Assembly: GCF_019097855.1 (NCBI RefSeq)
Contig: NZ_JAHRGL010000010.1
Location: 119,209-183,208, forward strand
Source of the DNA: Geopseudomonas aromaticivorans
Lineage (GTDB): Bacteria > Pseudomonadota > Gammaproteobacteria > Pseudomonadales > Pseudomonadaceae
Length of the DNA stretch: 64,000 nt
Reading direction: 5' to 3'
Part shown: positions 1 to 8,380 of the stretch, piece by piece
Position numbering within the stretch: the first letter of the stretch is position 1
Layout of the letters: each line of letters starts with the position of its first letter
Translations under genes and position numbers: made by a program
Notes under the pieces: model-generated
Database searches by the model: none
What the model was told of the DNA's origin: nothing
The model's input: the letters and a program-made list of their open reading frames with translations, nothing else

Positions 1-678
1 AGCGGCCTGCTGCGCCAGCTCGGCAGCGCCGAGATCGTCGCCCAGGTCGCCCTCGCCCGGCGCTTCCGTGCGGTAAAGAAGGTGGTGTTCATGGGCATGG
101 GCGAGCCGGCGCACAACCTCGACAACGTGCTGGAGGCCATCCACCTGCTCGGCACCGACGGCGGCATCGGCCACAAGAACCTGGTGTTCTCCACCGTCGG
201 CGACCGGCGCGTGTTCGAGCGTCTGCCGCTGGAGCGGGTCAAGCCGGCGCTGGCGCTGTCGCTGCACACCACCCGCGCCGATCTGCGCCGCGAACTGCTG
301 CCGCGCGCGCCCCAGCTCGACCCGGAGGAACTGGTCGAGCTGGGCGAGGCCTACGCGCGCACGGTCGGCTATCCGATCCAGTACCAGTGGACGCTGCTCA
401 AGGACATCAACGACAGCGTCGAGGAAATGGACGCCATCCTGCGCCTGTTCAAGGGCAAGTACGCGGTGCTCAACCTGATCCCCTACAACAGCCTGGAAGA
501 CGACGACTTCCAGCGTCCCGACGGCGAACGCATCGTGCAGATGGTGCGCTACCTGCACAGCCGCGGCGTGCTGACCAAGGTGCGCAACAGCGCCGGCCAG
601 GACATCGACGGCGGCTGCGGCCAGCTGCGCGCGCGGGCCGAGGTGATCAGAGCCCGGCGCCAGCCACCGGCGCGCTGA
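1..678 (+). CDS. RlmN/Cfr-family radical SAM rRNA methyltransferase-like protein, 3' part
   Basis: The frame is open from the first base, so the gene begins upstream of the window and only its last 225 residues are visible. They show RlmN/Cfr features: a GMGEP segment at visible residues 32-36, a LSLHTT stretch, and DIDGGCGQL near residue 206, whose cysteine corresponds to the one that forms the covalent methyl-adenine intermediate in RlmN. The CxxxCxxC cluster motif that binds the iron-sulfur centre must lie outside the window. The family methylates A2503 of 23S rRNA (C2 by RlmN, C8 by Cfr). Pseudomonas carries paralogues of RlmN, and context (next to xpt, not ndk/hisS) suggests this is a paralogue, so its target is uncertain. 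The last 32 bases overlap the convergent next gene. Confidence 0.8.
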   Translation, partial: SGLLRQLGSAEIVAQVALARRFRAVKKVVFMGMGEPAHNLDNVLEAIHLLGTDGGIGHKNLVFSTVGDRRVFERLPLERVKPALALSLHTTRADLRRELLPRAPQLDPEELVELGEAYARTVGYPIQYQWTLLKDINDSVEEMDAILRLFKGKYAVLNLIPYNSLEDDDFQRPDGERIVQMVRYLHSRGVLTKVRNSAGQDIDGGCGQLRARAEVIRARRQPPAR

Positions 679-1372
679 GACCCGACACCGGCGCCGGCAT
701 CAGCGCACCGGGCACGCCCCAGATGCCGCCGAGGCTCTGCAGCAGCGTGCCGGCCACGCCCTGGCTGCCGAGGAACTGCAGCAGGATCGGCGCGAACTGG
801 CCGACCAGGCCGGCTCCCATGCCCAGCGCCGAGAACGCCTGGTTGACGTCCTCCAGGCTGTCGACCGGACCTGCCGATGCGCCGCCCTGCGGCGCCGGGC
901 TGGCGGAGCCGCCGAGCAAGCCGCTCAAGGCGCTCAAGCGACCCAGCACACCGCTGACGCCATTGCCCGCGCTGGCAGCGCTGCCAGCATTGCTACCCAG
1001 GAGTTCCAGGCCCGGCACGGCGCCGGCCAGCTGCGCATACTGATCGCCCGCCAGGCGATTCTGCGCCAGGCCGAGCAAGGCTCCAACGCCACCCACCGCC
1101 TGCTGCGGGCTCACTTGCAGGGCCTGCAGCGAATCGAGCAGGGCCAGGGTCTGCGGATTGACCAGGCTGCCGAGGGCGGCGCTGCCGGGCGGAGCAGCAG
1201 GCCCGGCGACCGGGGCGGTCTGAGCAGCGGAAGATGCCGCCGGGACGACCTGGATGGCGGGCGCGCTCGGCGCCGGGATGGCCTGGGCGGCATCCCCCGC
1301 AGTGACCGCGAAGGCCGGGACACTCGCCGCGAGCAGCAGGGCGGACAGGCTGAGAGAGTGAAGCACGTGCAT
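647..1372 (-). CDS. DUF2780-type secreted protein
   Basis: A 241-residue protein with a clear Sec signal peptide (hydrophobic residues about 7-20, AFA cleavage site near 22) followed by an Ala/Pro-rich linker to about residue 65. The rest is Gly/Ala/Leu-rich with repeated LLGLAQNRL, VLGRLSALSGLLG and FAPILLQFLGSQG segments, the pattern of DUF2780 (VcgC/VcgE) proteins of unknown function. It should act in the periplasm or be exported. It is convergent with and overlaps the upstream RlmN-like gene by 32 bases, and stands alone on its strand. The family call rests on composition and repeated Leu/Gly segments; no catalytic residues are evident. Confidence 0.6.
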   Translation of the reverse strand: MHVLHSLSLSALLLAASVPAFAVTAGDAAQAIPAPSAPAIQVVPAASSAAQTAPVAGPAAPPGSAALGSLVNPQTLALLDSLQALQVSPQQAVGGVGALLGLAQNRLAGDQYAQLAGAVPGLELLGSNAGSAASAGNGVSGVLGRLSALSGLLGGSASPAPQGGASAGPVDSLEDVNQAFSALGMGAGLVGQFAPILLQFLGSQGVAGTLLQSLGGIWGVPGALMPAPVSGLSAPVAGAGL

Positions 1373-1520
1373 GGGCGAACCTCGAAGAAAAGGGATGCGG
1401 CTTGTCTATGACCACACGGCGCGCACAAGTGCTGAGTGAGCGGGCGATAAACCGGCGAACGGCACCCTGATCGCACACGGCCGCCAACCTGCGCGGCACC
1501 ACCCGCGTGCCCTACACTGA

Positions 1521-2129
<609 letters not shown>

Positions 2130-2152
2130 GCCGGCCCCGCGCGTCGCGACGA

Positions 2153-2629
2153 TCAGCGCGCCCGGCGCGGCGACGACTTGCGGCTGGCGCTACCCCGCGC
2201 CTGCGGGGCCAGCAGGTGGAGGTAGTCCTGCAGGTAATCCTGCAGGGTGGTGCTGATCGGCATGGCGCCGGTGCTTTCCTTGAGGGCCACGGCGCTGTCC
2301 TGCTGCCAGCCCGACACCGCCTCCTGCACCGCCGCGCTGAAGGCGCTCTGGTTGTTGAGGGTGGTTTCCGCCAGCTGCTGGACCGCCCCGCACTGTAGCT
2401 GCAGGGCCTTCCAGCCCAGATCGCTGGCGACAAAGCCCAGCGAGCTCCAGTCGCGGGCGTCGAGCATGCGAGTGGACGCGCTCTCCAGCTCGGCGGCGCA
2501 GGCGTCGACCGCGCGGTTGCCCGCCTCGCTCCAGCGCAGGCTGTTTTCCCGCAGCAGGTCGCAGAGACGGAAGTAGAACTGCAGATTGACCTTGTACTGG
2601 GTCAGCGAGGATTGCGCATCGAGGTACAT
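2153..2629 (-). CDS. Phasin-like granule-associated protein
   Basis: A 158-residue, mostly alpha-helical protein with no signal peptide. Long amphipathic helices (residues 5-115, rich in Leu, Ala, Gln and Asn, including ETTLNNQSAFSAAVQEAV) and a basic tail (SRKSSPRRAR) resemble phasins, which coat polyhydroxyalkanoate granules. A strong AGGAGG ribosome binding site stands 5 bases before its ATG. It lies 44 bases downstream of the PHA synthase on the same strand, so the two are probably co-transcribed; this context is the main support for the phasin call. It could instead be an unrelated helical protein. Confidence 0.6.
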   Translation of the reverse strand: MYLDAQSSLTQYKVNLQFYFRLCDLLRENSLRWSEAGNRAVDACAAELESASTRMLDARDWSSLGFVASDLGWKALQLQCGAVQQLAETTLNNQSAFSAAVQEAVSGWQQDSAVALKESTGAMPISTTLQDYLQDYLHLLAPQARGSASRKSSPRRAR

Positions 2630-2673
2630 GACGACCTCCTACAGAGGGCAGCGGATGGGGAGGAAAGCCGAAG

Positions 2674-4452
2674 CTACTTTTGCCGCACGTACTCGCCCGG
2701 CGCGTCGGCGACGACCGGGTAACCCTGCTCGGGCGCACCGGTGGCGGGCGCGGCAACCGGCGTCGAGGAGCGCGCCTGCAGCCAGGCGAGCCATTCCAGC
2801 CACCACGAGTCTTCATGGCGCGGGGCGCTGGCGAGCCAGGCATCGGGGGCGACGTAATTGCCGCCGACCGGCCGCTGCAGCACCTGGTAATGCCGCCGCG
2901 GCCGGCCCGGCTCGCTGACGATGCCGGCGTTGTGGCCGCCGCTGGTCAGCACGAAGGTGATCTCGGTGGGGCTCAGGTAGTGCAGTTTGAACACCGAGCG
3001 CCACGGCGCCACGTGGTCCTGGGTGGTGGCGACACAGAACACTGGGGTGTCGATGTCGCTCAGCGACACCGGCCGGCCACCCACCGGGTAGCGACCCTCG
3101 CTGAGGTCGTCGTTGAGGAACAGGCGACGCAGGTACTGGCTGTGCATGCGCGCAGGCATCCGCGTGGCATCGGCGTTCCACGCCATCAGATCGATCATCT
3201 CGGCGCGCTCGCCCATCAGGTATTCGCCGACCATGCGCGACCACAGCAGATCGCTGGAGCGCAGCAGCTGGAAGGCGCCGACCATCTGCCCGGCGGTGAG
3301 GTAGCCGGTTTCGTGCATCTGCGCTTCGAGCAGGCTGACTTCGCTCTCGTCGATGAACAGCGCCAGCTCGCCCGGCTCGGTGAAGTCGGTTTGGGCGGTG
3401 AGCAGGGAGATAGACGCCAGGCGCTCGTCGTTGTCGCGGGCCATCGCGGCCGCGGCGATGGCCAGCAGGGTACCGCCCAGGCAGTAGCCGGTGGCGTGCA
3501 CCTTGCGATCGGGAACGATGGCATTGATCGCGTCGAGGGCGGCGAAGAAGCCGAGCTGCAGGTACTCGTCCATGCCGAGGTCGCCGTCCTCGGCCCCCGG
3601 GTTCTTCCAGGACAGGCAGAACACCGTGTGGCCCTGGTCGACCAGGTATTTGACCAGCGAGTTGTGCGGCGACAGGTCGAGGATGTAGTACTTCATGATC
3701 CATGCCGGCACGATCAGGATCGGTTCCGGATGCACGGTGGCGGTGGTCGGGGTGTACTGGATCAGTTCGATCAGGCGGTTCTTCAGCACCACCTTGCCTG
3801 GGGTCGCGGCGACGTCGCGGCCGACCACGAAGTTCTCGGTGCCGGCCGGTGGATGGCCGGCGGCCAGGCGCTCGGCATCTTCGAGCGCGTGGATCATGCC
3901 GCGCACCAGGTTGGCGCCGCCGGTGGCGGCGGTGCGCTGCAGCACCAGCGGATTGCTCACCAGGTAGTTGCCGGGGGAGAACATGTCGAGCAGCTGGCGG
4001 GCCGCGAAGGCCACCACTTCCTCGTGGTGGCGCGAGACGCCGCGCACGCCGTGGGTCGCCACCTGCCACCATTCCTGGCTGAGCAGGAACGACTGGTGCA
4101 TCAGGCTGAACGGCCACTGGTGCCATTCCTTGGCCGCGAAGCGCCGGTCGCGCCGTGGCGGCTCGACGCACTCGTGCGCCGGACAGTCGGGCGAGGCGCT
4201 GGCGACTTCACGGACATACTCGAGCAGGCGGCGGGTCTGCTCCAGGCCGAGGTTCAGCAGCTCCAGCTGCTTGCCGGGCGAGCCGGCGAGATGACCGGAC
4301 CAGTCCATCATGGCCAGCAGCAGGCTGATGGGCGATACCGAGCTGTTGGCGCGGGCGATCGCCGCGTGGACCTTGAGATCGAGAGGATTACCGGCGACAC
4401 GGGGAACCGAGACGGCCGGGGGAGTCATAGGCTGCAGGGCACTGATGTTCAT
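2674..4452 (-). CDS. phaC: Class I-like poly(3-hydroxyalkanoate) synthase
   Basis: A 592-residue alpha/beta-hydrolase-fold enzyme that polymerises (R)-3-hydroxyacyl-CoA into PHA. The lipase-like box GYCLGG places the nucleophile at Cys324; the TTQDH segment gives Asp479 and SGGHNAG gives His507, so the catalytic triad is complete. The N-terminal 110 residues match the PHB synthase N-terminal region, and the WPF/SFLLSQEWW segment at 113-129 is typical of class I enzymes. The length fits class I (about 590) better than the 559-560 residues of the Pseudomonas class II enzymes PhaC1 and PhaC2. The phasin-like gene follows. No phaA, phaB, phaJ or phaZ is nearby, so monomers must come from elsewhere, for example from beta-oxidation. 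Confidence 0.85.
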   Translation of the reverse strand: MNISALQPMTPPAVSVPRVAGNPLDLKVHAAIARANSSVSPISLLLAMMDWSGHLAGSPGKQLELLNLGLEQTRRLLEYVREVASASPDCPAHECVEPPRRDRRFAAKEWHQWPFSLMHQSFLLSQEWWQVATHGVRGVSRHHEEVVAFAARQLLDMFSPGNYLVSNPLVLQRTAATGGANLVRGMIHALEDAERLAAGHPPAGTENFVVGRDVAATPGKVVLKNRLIELIQYTPTTATVHPEPILIVPAWIMKYYILDLSPHNSLVKYLVDQGHTVFCLSWKNPGAEDGDLGMDEYLQLGFFAALDAINAIVPDRKVHATGYCLGGTLLAIAAAAMARDNDERLASISLLTAQTDFTEPGELALFIDESEVSLLEAQMHETGYLTAGQMVGAFQLLRSSDLLWSRMVGEYLMGERAEMIDLMAWNADATRMPARMHSQYLRRLFLNDDLSEGRYPVGGRPVSLSDIDTPVFCVATTQDHVAPWRSVFKLHYLSPTEITFVLTSGGHNAGIVSEPGRPRRHYQVLQRPVGGNYVAPDAWLASAPRHEDSWWLEWLAWLQARSSTPVAAPATGAPEQGYPVVADAPGEYVRQK

Positions 4453-4631
4453 CTACCGCTCCTCGCTGGGCTCGCAGGAAATCCGCGCAGCGCGCAGGTC
4501 GGCAAGCCGGGGGAGCCAAGTGCGCAGCGGGCGGAGGGCGCGCGAAGCAGGCCGCATCGGGGCTGCCATCGCTGGCCGGATAGATCAGAGCCTAGCACTA
4601 AATCAGGGTAGTTGTGTGCACTGCACAAGCA

Positions 4632-4662
4632 CAAAAAAACCGCCTTGAGCGGCGGTTTTTTT
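4632..4662. terminator. Bidirectional rho-independent terminator after cytochrome c5
   Basis: The sequence reads seven A, ACCGCC, a six-base loop, GGCGGT and a run of T, so it works in both directions. It ends the leftward cytochrome c5 gene (stop codon 15 bases away). No rightward gene ends here; it could also insulate the PHA synthase promoter region. Confidence 0.85.
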
Positions 4663-4676
4663 GCGATGCGGCAGAA

Positions 4677-5096
4677 TTACAGGCCGGACATCTTGTGGAT
4701 CGCGCCCTTCAGCTCGTCGTCGGAGCAATCCGCGCAGGTGCCCTTCGGCGGCATGGCGTTACGACCAGCGATGGCCGACTTCAGCAGCGCATCGAAACCG
4801 CCGCGCTCGCCAGCACGGGCTTTCCAGTCGGCGGCGTCGCCGATCTTCGGCGCACCCAGCACGCCGCTGCTGTGGCAGGCGCCGCAGTGCTTGGCGATGA
4901 CGTCATCGGCGCTGCGCGCGCCGCCGGCAGCGGCAGCCACGGCACCCACGCCCTTGCACTCCTGGCCGGCGATGCAGACTTCGCCTACCGGCTTGAGACG
5001 CTCGGCGATGTTGTCATCGCTATCGGCCTGGGCACCAACCGCCCACAGGGCCAGCACGGCAGCCTGGGCTGCCAGGAATTTCTTGATCAGGTTCAC
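4677..5096 (-). CDS. cycB: Cytochrome c5
   Basis: A 139-residue periplasmic monohaem cytochrome c. A signal peptide (residues 1-24, ending GAQA) is followed by the single haem-binding motif CGACH at 71-75 and a likely distal methionine, Met115, in RNAMPPKG. The extra cysteines 121 and 124 form the CxxC pair that marks the c5 class. It shuttles electrons in the respiratory chain. In P. aeruginosa the gene also lies next to the PauR regulator gene, so this order is conserved. A possible -10 element (TATACT on the minus strand, near 5155-5160) lies upstream, without a good -35. Confidence 0.9.
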   Translation of the reverse strand: MNLIKKFLAAQAAVLALWAVGAQADSDDNIAERLKPVGEVCIAGQECKGVGAVAAAAGGARSADDVIAKHCGACHSSGVLGAPKIGDAADWKARAGERGGFDALLKSAIAGRNAMPPKGTCADCSDDELKGAIHKMSGL

Positions 5097-5236
5097 CCTT
5101 ACACCCTCTTTCGTGGCTAGTCACGCCCGGGGCGATGGACCACGCGGGCGCCGCAGTATAACGGCAAAGCCGAGCCGGCCGAAACAAGCCCGATGGTCGC
5201 AAGGGCTTGACAGCGGTGCGGACGAACGCCGCCCGT

Positions 5237-5785
5237 TCAGAACGTGGCCGGGGTGGTGGCACTGATCAGCCGCGCCGGCTGCTCGAACGGATTGCGGAAG
5301 CGGTGCGGCTGGTCGCTGCGGAAGTAGTAGCTGTCCCCCGTGTCGAGGATGAACACCGCCTCGCCGACGGTCAGCTCGAGGCGCCCCTCGACCAGCATGC
5401 CGGCCTCCTCGCCCTCGTGGCTGAGCATTTCCCGGCCGGTGTCGGCGCCCGGCGGATAGGTTTCGTCGAGGAACGCCAGGGTGCGGTTGGGGAAGGCCCG
5501 GCCGACCAGTTTCATGGCCACCGCGCCGCCGCCGATGTCGATCAGCTCGTCGGACTTGTAGACCACCTGAGCCTGGTCGTCGTGCGCCATGTCCATGGAG
5601 AAGAACTCCACCAGCGACATGGGGATGCCGCCCAGCACCTTCTTCAGCGAGCTGATCGAGGGGCTGACGCTGTTCTTCTCGATCATCGAAATGGTGCTGT
5701 TGGTCACTCCCGCCCGCTTGGCCAGCTCGCGCTGGGACAGACCCTTGAGTTTGCGGATGGCGTACAGACGGGCTCCGACGTCCAA
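5237..5785 (-). CDS. pauR: PauR-type XRE/cupin transcriptional regulator
   Basis: A 182-residue regulator with an XRE helix-turn-helix (residues 5-55, core LSQRELAKRAGVTNSTISMI) and a C-terminal cupin_2 sensor domain (about 105-178, GEEAGMLVEGRLEL). I chose the TTG start at 5785 because GAGGAGG lies 9 bases upstream; the frame remains open to a TTG at 5842 with no ribosome binding site. In P. aeruginosa the protein beside cycB is PauR, which represses the gamma-glutamyl polyamine genes and is released by putrescine or cadaverine. PauB-like and PauC-like genes follow within 6 kb, and agu/spu genes lie 46 kb away, supporting the same role. Confidence 0.82.
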   Translation of the reverse strand: MDVGARLYAIRKLKGLSQRELAKRAGVTNSTISMIEKNSVSPSISSLKKVLGGIPMSLVEFFSMDMAHDDQAQVVYKSDELIDIGGGAVAMKLVGRAFPNRTLAFLDETYPPGADTGREMLSHEGEEAGMLVEGRLELTVGEAVFILDTGDSYYFRSDQPHRFRNPFEQPARLISATTPATF

Positions 5786-5913
5786 GGCTGGCGTCCTCCT
5801 CGATCGTTCAGGCTGATGGGGTTGTTGCGTATAGCATGGCAACGCCGTGCAGTATTTTCAACAAAGCCGCCGACAGGGCGCGGCGCAGCGCCGGCCTGCC
5901 GGGGCAGCCACGC

Positions 5914-6267
5914 TCACGGCAGCGCAGCGATCACCATCATCTCCACGCGCACCTCCGGCGCGTACAGGCGGGCCTCCACCGTGGCGCGCGCCGGCGACGC
6001 GCCGGGAGCGACCCAGGCGTCCCAAACCTCGTTCATGGCGGCGAAATCGGTGGCGATATCGCGCAGGTAGATGGTGGTCGACAGGATGCGGGTCTTGTCG
6101 GTACCGGCCTCGGCCAGCAGGCGGTCGATGTTGGCCAGGGTTTCGCGGGTCTGCTGGCGGATATCGCCGGACAGGTCGTCGGCCAGCTGCCCGCCGAGGT
6201 GGACGGTGCCGTTGTGGATGACGATCTCGCTGTAGCGCGGCTCGCTGTGCAGGCGGCGGATGGCCAT
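5914..6267 (-). CDS. RidA/YjgF-family protein (dad-locus member)
   Basis: A 117-residue trimeric reactive-intermediate deaminase of the RidA superfamily. The conserved arginine that binds the substrate carboxylate is Arg94 in the SPARATVEARLYAPEVRVEM segment. Such proteins hydrolyse imines or enamines released by PLP or FAD enzymes. In P. aeruginosa the orthologue sits between dadA (D-amino-acid dehydrogenase) and dadX (alanine racemase); here both neighbours are missing and the gene stands alone, divergent from the DadR-like regulator. It may still serve the PauB-like oxidase, whose products are also imines. Confidence 0.82.
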   Translation of the reverse strand: MAIRRLHSEPRYSEIVIHNGTVHLGGQLADDLSGDIRQQTRETLANIDRLLAEAGTDKTRILSTTIYLRDIATDFAAMNEVWDAWVAPGASPARATVEARLYAPEVRVEMMVIAALP

Positions 6268-6407
6268 GGGGGAGTCTCCTGGTGGTGGCCCCGGCGAGTG
6301 CGACCGGGACGGGCATGGGAAGCGCTGCGGCAGTGGCTTTCACTGGCGGCGAGGCGCTATTTTGCGACAAATCGCAGAGCAAATGCGCCTCGGGAGGGGC
6401 ATTCCCC

Positions 6408-6896
6408 ATGAGCAGTCCGCACAAATCCCGCCGCGACCTGGACCGCATCGATCGCAACATCCTGCGCATCCTGCAGGAGGAGGGGCGGATCTCCTTCACC
6501 GAACTGGGCGAGCGGGTCGGCCTGTCGACCACCCCCTGCACCGAGCGGGTGCGCCGCCTGGAGCGCGACGGGGTGATCCTCGGCTACCACGCGCGGCTCG
6601 ATCCGCCGCAGCTGCGCGCCGGCCTGCTGGTGTTCGTCGAGCTGAGCCTGGACTACAAGTCCGGCGACACCTTCGAGGAGTTCCGCCGCGCGGTGCTGCG
6701 CCTGCCGCAGGTGCTGGAATGCCACCTGGTGTCCGGCGACTTCGACTACCTGGTCAAGGCGCGCATCTCGGAAATGGCCTCCTACCGCAAGCTGCTCGGC
6801 GACATCCTGCTCAAGCTGCCGCACGTGCGCGAGTCGAAGAGCTACATCGTCATGGAAGAGGTCAAGGAGAGCCTGGCGCTGCCGATTGCCGACTGA
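6408..6896 (+). CDS. dadR: Lrp/AsnC-family regulator, DadR-like
   Basis: A 162-residue Lrp-type regulator: N-terminal helix-turn-helix (residues about 10-55, LDRIDRNILRIL through LSTTPCTERVRRLE) and a C-terminal RAM ligand-binding domain (about 65-150). The ATG at 6408 is preceded by GGGAGGGG at a good distance; an upstream in-frame ATG at 6282 has no such site. In P. aeruginosa the gene at this place (dadR, called lrp) activates dadAX in response to L-alanine. Here dadA and dadX are gone, so the remaining targets may be the divergent RidA-like gene or the PauB-like gene 52 bases downstream. Confidence 0.8.
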   Translation: MSSPHKSRRDLDRIDRNILRILQEEGRISFTELGERVGLSTTPCTERVRRLERDGVILGYHARLDPPQLRAGLLVFVELSLDYKSGDTFEEFRRAVLRLPQVLECHLVSGDFDYLVKARISEMASYRKLLGDILLKLPHVRESKSYIVMEEVKESLALPIAD

Positions 6897-6948
6897 TTGG
6901 CGGCAACTGGCCTATCCTCGTCGGAAATCCCGGAGGTTTCGCGACAAC

Positions 6949-8253
6949 ATGTCCCGCATCCCGACCCACACCGACCAGCACGCACCGTCCTGGTACGCCG
7001 CCAGCGCCAACCGGGCGCTGGCGTTTCCCGCGCTGGACGGCGAGATCGGCGTGGATGTGTGCATCGTCGGCGGCGGCTACACCGGACTGAACTGCGCCAT
7101 CGAACTGGCCCGCCGCGGCTACGCGGTGGCGCTGCTGGAGGCGCGGCAGATCGGCTGGGGCGCCAGCGGGCGCAACGGTGGCCAGCTGATCCGCGGCGTC
7201 GGCCACGGCGTCGAGCGCTTCCTGCCACTGCTCGGCGAAGACGGCGTGCGCCGCCTCAAGCTGTACGGCCTGGAGGCGGTGGAGCTGGTGCGTCGGCGCA
7301 TCGCGGAGTTCGCCATCGACTGCGACCTGCGCTGGGGCTACTGCGACCTGGCCAATCGCCCGCAGCATCTGGAGGACTTCGCCCGCGCCCGCGACGAGCT
7401 GCTGGCGCTCGGCTACCGCCACGAGCTGCGCCTGCTGCAGCCTGAACAGATGCCCGAGGTGGTCGGTTCCGACCGCTACTGCGGCGGGCTGATCGACATG
7501 GGTTCCGGCCACCTGCACCCGCTCAACCTGGCCCTCGGCGAGGCGGCGGCGGCCGTCGGTCTGGGCGCCCGACTGTTCGAGCGCTCGGCGGCGACGCGCA
7601 TCGACTACGGCGCGCAGATCCTGGTGCACACCGCCCGTGGCCGGGTGCGCGCCGAGCGGCTGATCCTCGCCGGCAACGCCTACCTCGCCGGCCTGCAGCC
7701 GCAGCTGGCCGGCAAGGTGCTGCCGGCCGGCAGCTACATCATCGCCACCGAGCCGCTGGGCGAGGCACGCGCGCGGCAACTGATCCCCCGGGACATGGCG
7801 CTGTGCGACCAGCGCGTGGCGCTCGACTACTTCCGCCTGTCGCGCGACCGCCGCCTGCTGTTCGGCGGTGCCTGCCACTACTCCGGGCGCGATCCGGCGG
7901 ACATCGCCGCCTACATGCGGGCGAAGATGCTCAAGGTGTTTCCGCAACTGCGCGAGGCGCGCATCGACTACGCCTGGGGCGGCATGATCGGCATCGGCGC
8001 CAACCGCCTGCCGCAGCTCGGCCGCCTGCCGGAGCAGCCCAACGTTTTCTACGCCCAGGCCTACTCCGGCCACGGCCTCAACGCCAGCCACCTGGCGGCG
8101 CAGCTGCTGGCCATGGCCATCCACGGCGAAGACAGCAGCGGCTTCGAGCTGTTCGCCAAGGTGCCGCACCCGACCTTCCTCGGCGGCCCGCGGCTGCGCG
8201 CGCCGCTGCTGGCGCTGGGCATGCTCTGGGAGCAAATCAAAGAGCGGCTGTAG
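6949..8253 (+). CDS. FAD-dependent gamma-glutamylpolyamine oxidase (PauB/PuuB-like)
   Basis: A 434-residue DAO-family flavoprotein. The Rossmann FAD motif is CIVGGGYTGLNCA near residues 36-48, followed by WGASGRNGGQ, typical of PuuB/PauB oxidoreductases that oxidise gamma-glutamylputrescine to the aldehyde. The FAD C-terminal signature YAWGGMIGIGANRLPQLG is present. The ATG at 6949 has a GGAGG site 11 bases upstream. Its place, downstream of dadR and before the MFS and aldehyde dehydrogenase genes, matches pauB4 (PA5309) of P. aeruginosa. Exact substrate (putrescine, cadaverine or spermidine adduct) cannot be read from sequence. Confidence 0.85.
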   Translation: MSRIPTHTDQHAPSWYAASANRALAFPALDGEIGVDVCIVGGGYTGLNCAIELARRGYAVALLEARQIGWGASGRNGGQLIRGVGHGVERFLPLLGEDGVRRLKLYGLEAVELVRRRIAEFAIDCDLRWGYCDLANRPQHLEDFARARDELLALGYRHELRLLQPEQMPEVVGSDRYCGGLIDMGSGHLHPLNLALGEAAAAVGLGARLFERSAATRIDYGAQILVHTARGRVRAERLILAGNAYLAGLQPQLAGKVLPAGSYIIATEPLGEARARQLIPRDMALCDQRVALDYFRLSRDRRLLFGGACHYSGRDPADIAAYMRAKMLKVFPQLREARIDYAWGGMIGIGANRLPQLGRLPEQPNVFYAQAYSGHGLNASHLAAQLLAMAIHGEDSSGFELFAKVPHPTFLGGPRLRAPLLALGMLWEQIKERL

Positions 8254-8290
8254 GCACCTCGTTGCCCGGCCCCGCTTGCTCGCAAGGATT

Positions 8291-8356
8291 GGTGCGCATG
8301 GCGCACCCTACGACGGGAGGGGTGCCGAACGGTAAGGTGCGCCGCGCGTACCACGC
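8291..8356. repeat. REP-like element, family A (GTAGGGTGCGCC type)
   Basis: On the minus strand, 8311-8291 reads GTAGGGTGCGCC followed by ATGCGCACC and forms a six-base-pair hairpin. A second, decayed unit (GGTAAGGTGCGCCGCGCG) follows on the plus strand at 8331-8348. The first unit differs by one base from the unit at 45135-45155. It fills the gap between the convergent oxidase and MFS genes, a usual place for REP elements. Confidence 0.7.
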
Positions 8357-8380
8357 AGGCGCCTGTCGGGCCAGCCCGTC

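Noticed and set aside
2680-4611. Open frame of 643 codons on the plus strand
   Set aside because: Antisense to the PHA synthase, which has a full catalytic triad; the antisense product has no family pattern.
5786-5842. Longer N terminus of the PauR-type protein
   Set aside because: The extra residues are not part of the XRE domain and the TTG at 5842 has no ribosome binding site, while the TTG at 5785 has an excellent one.
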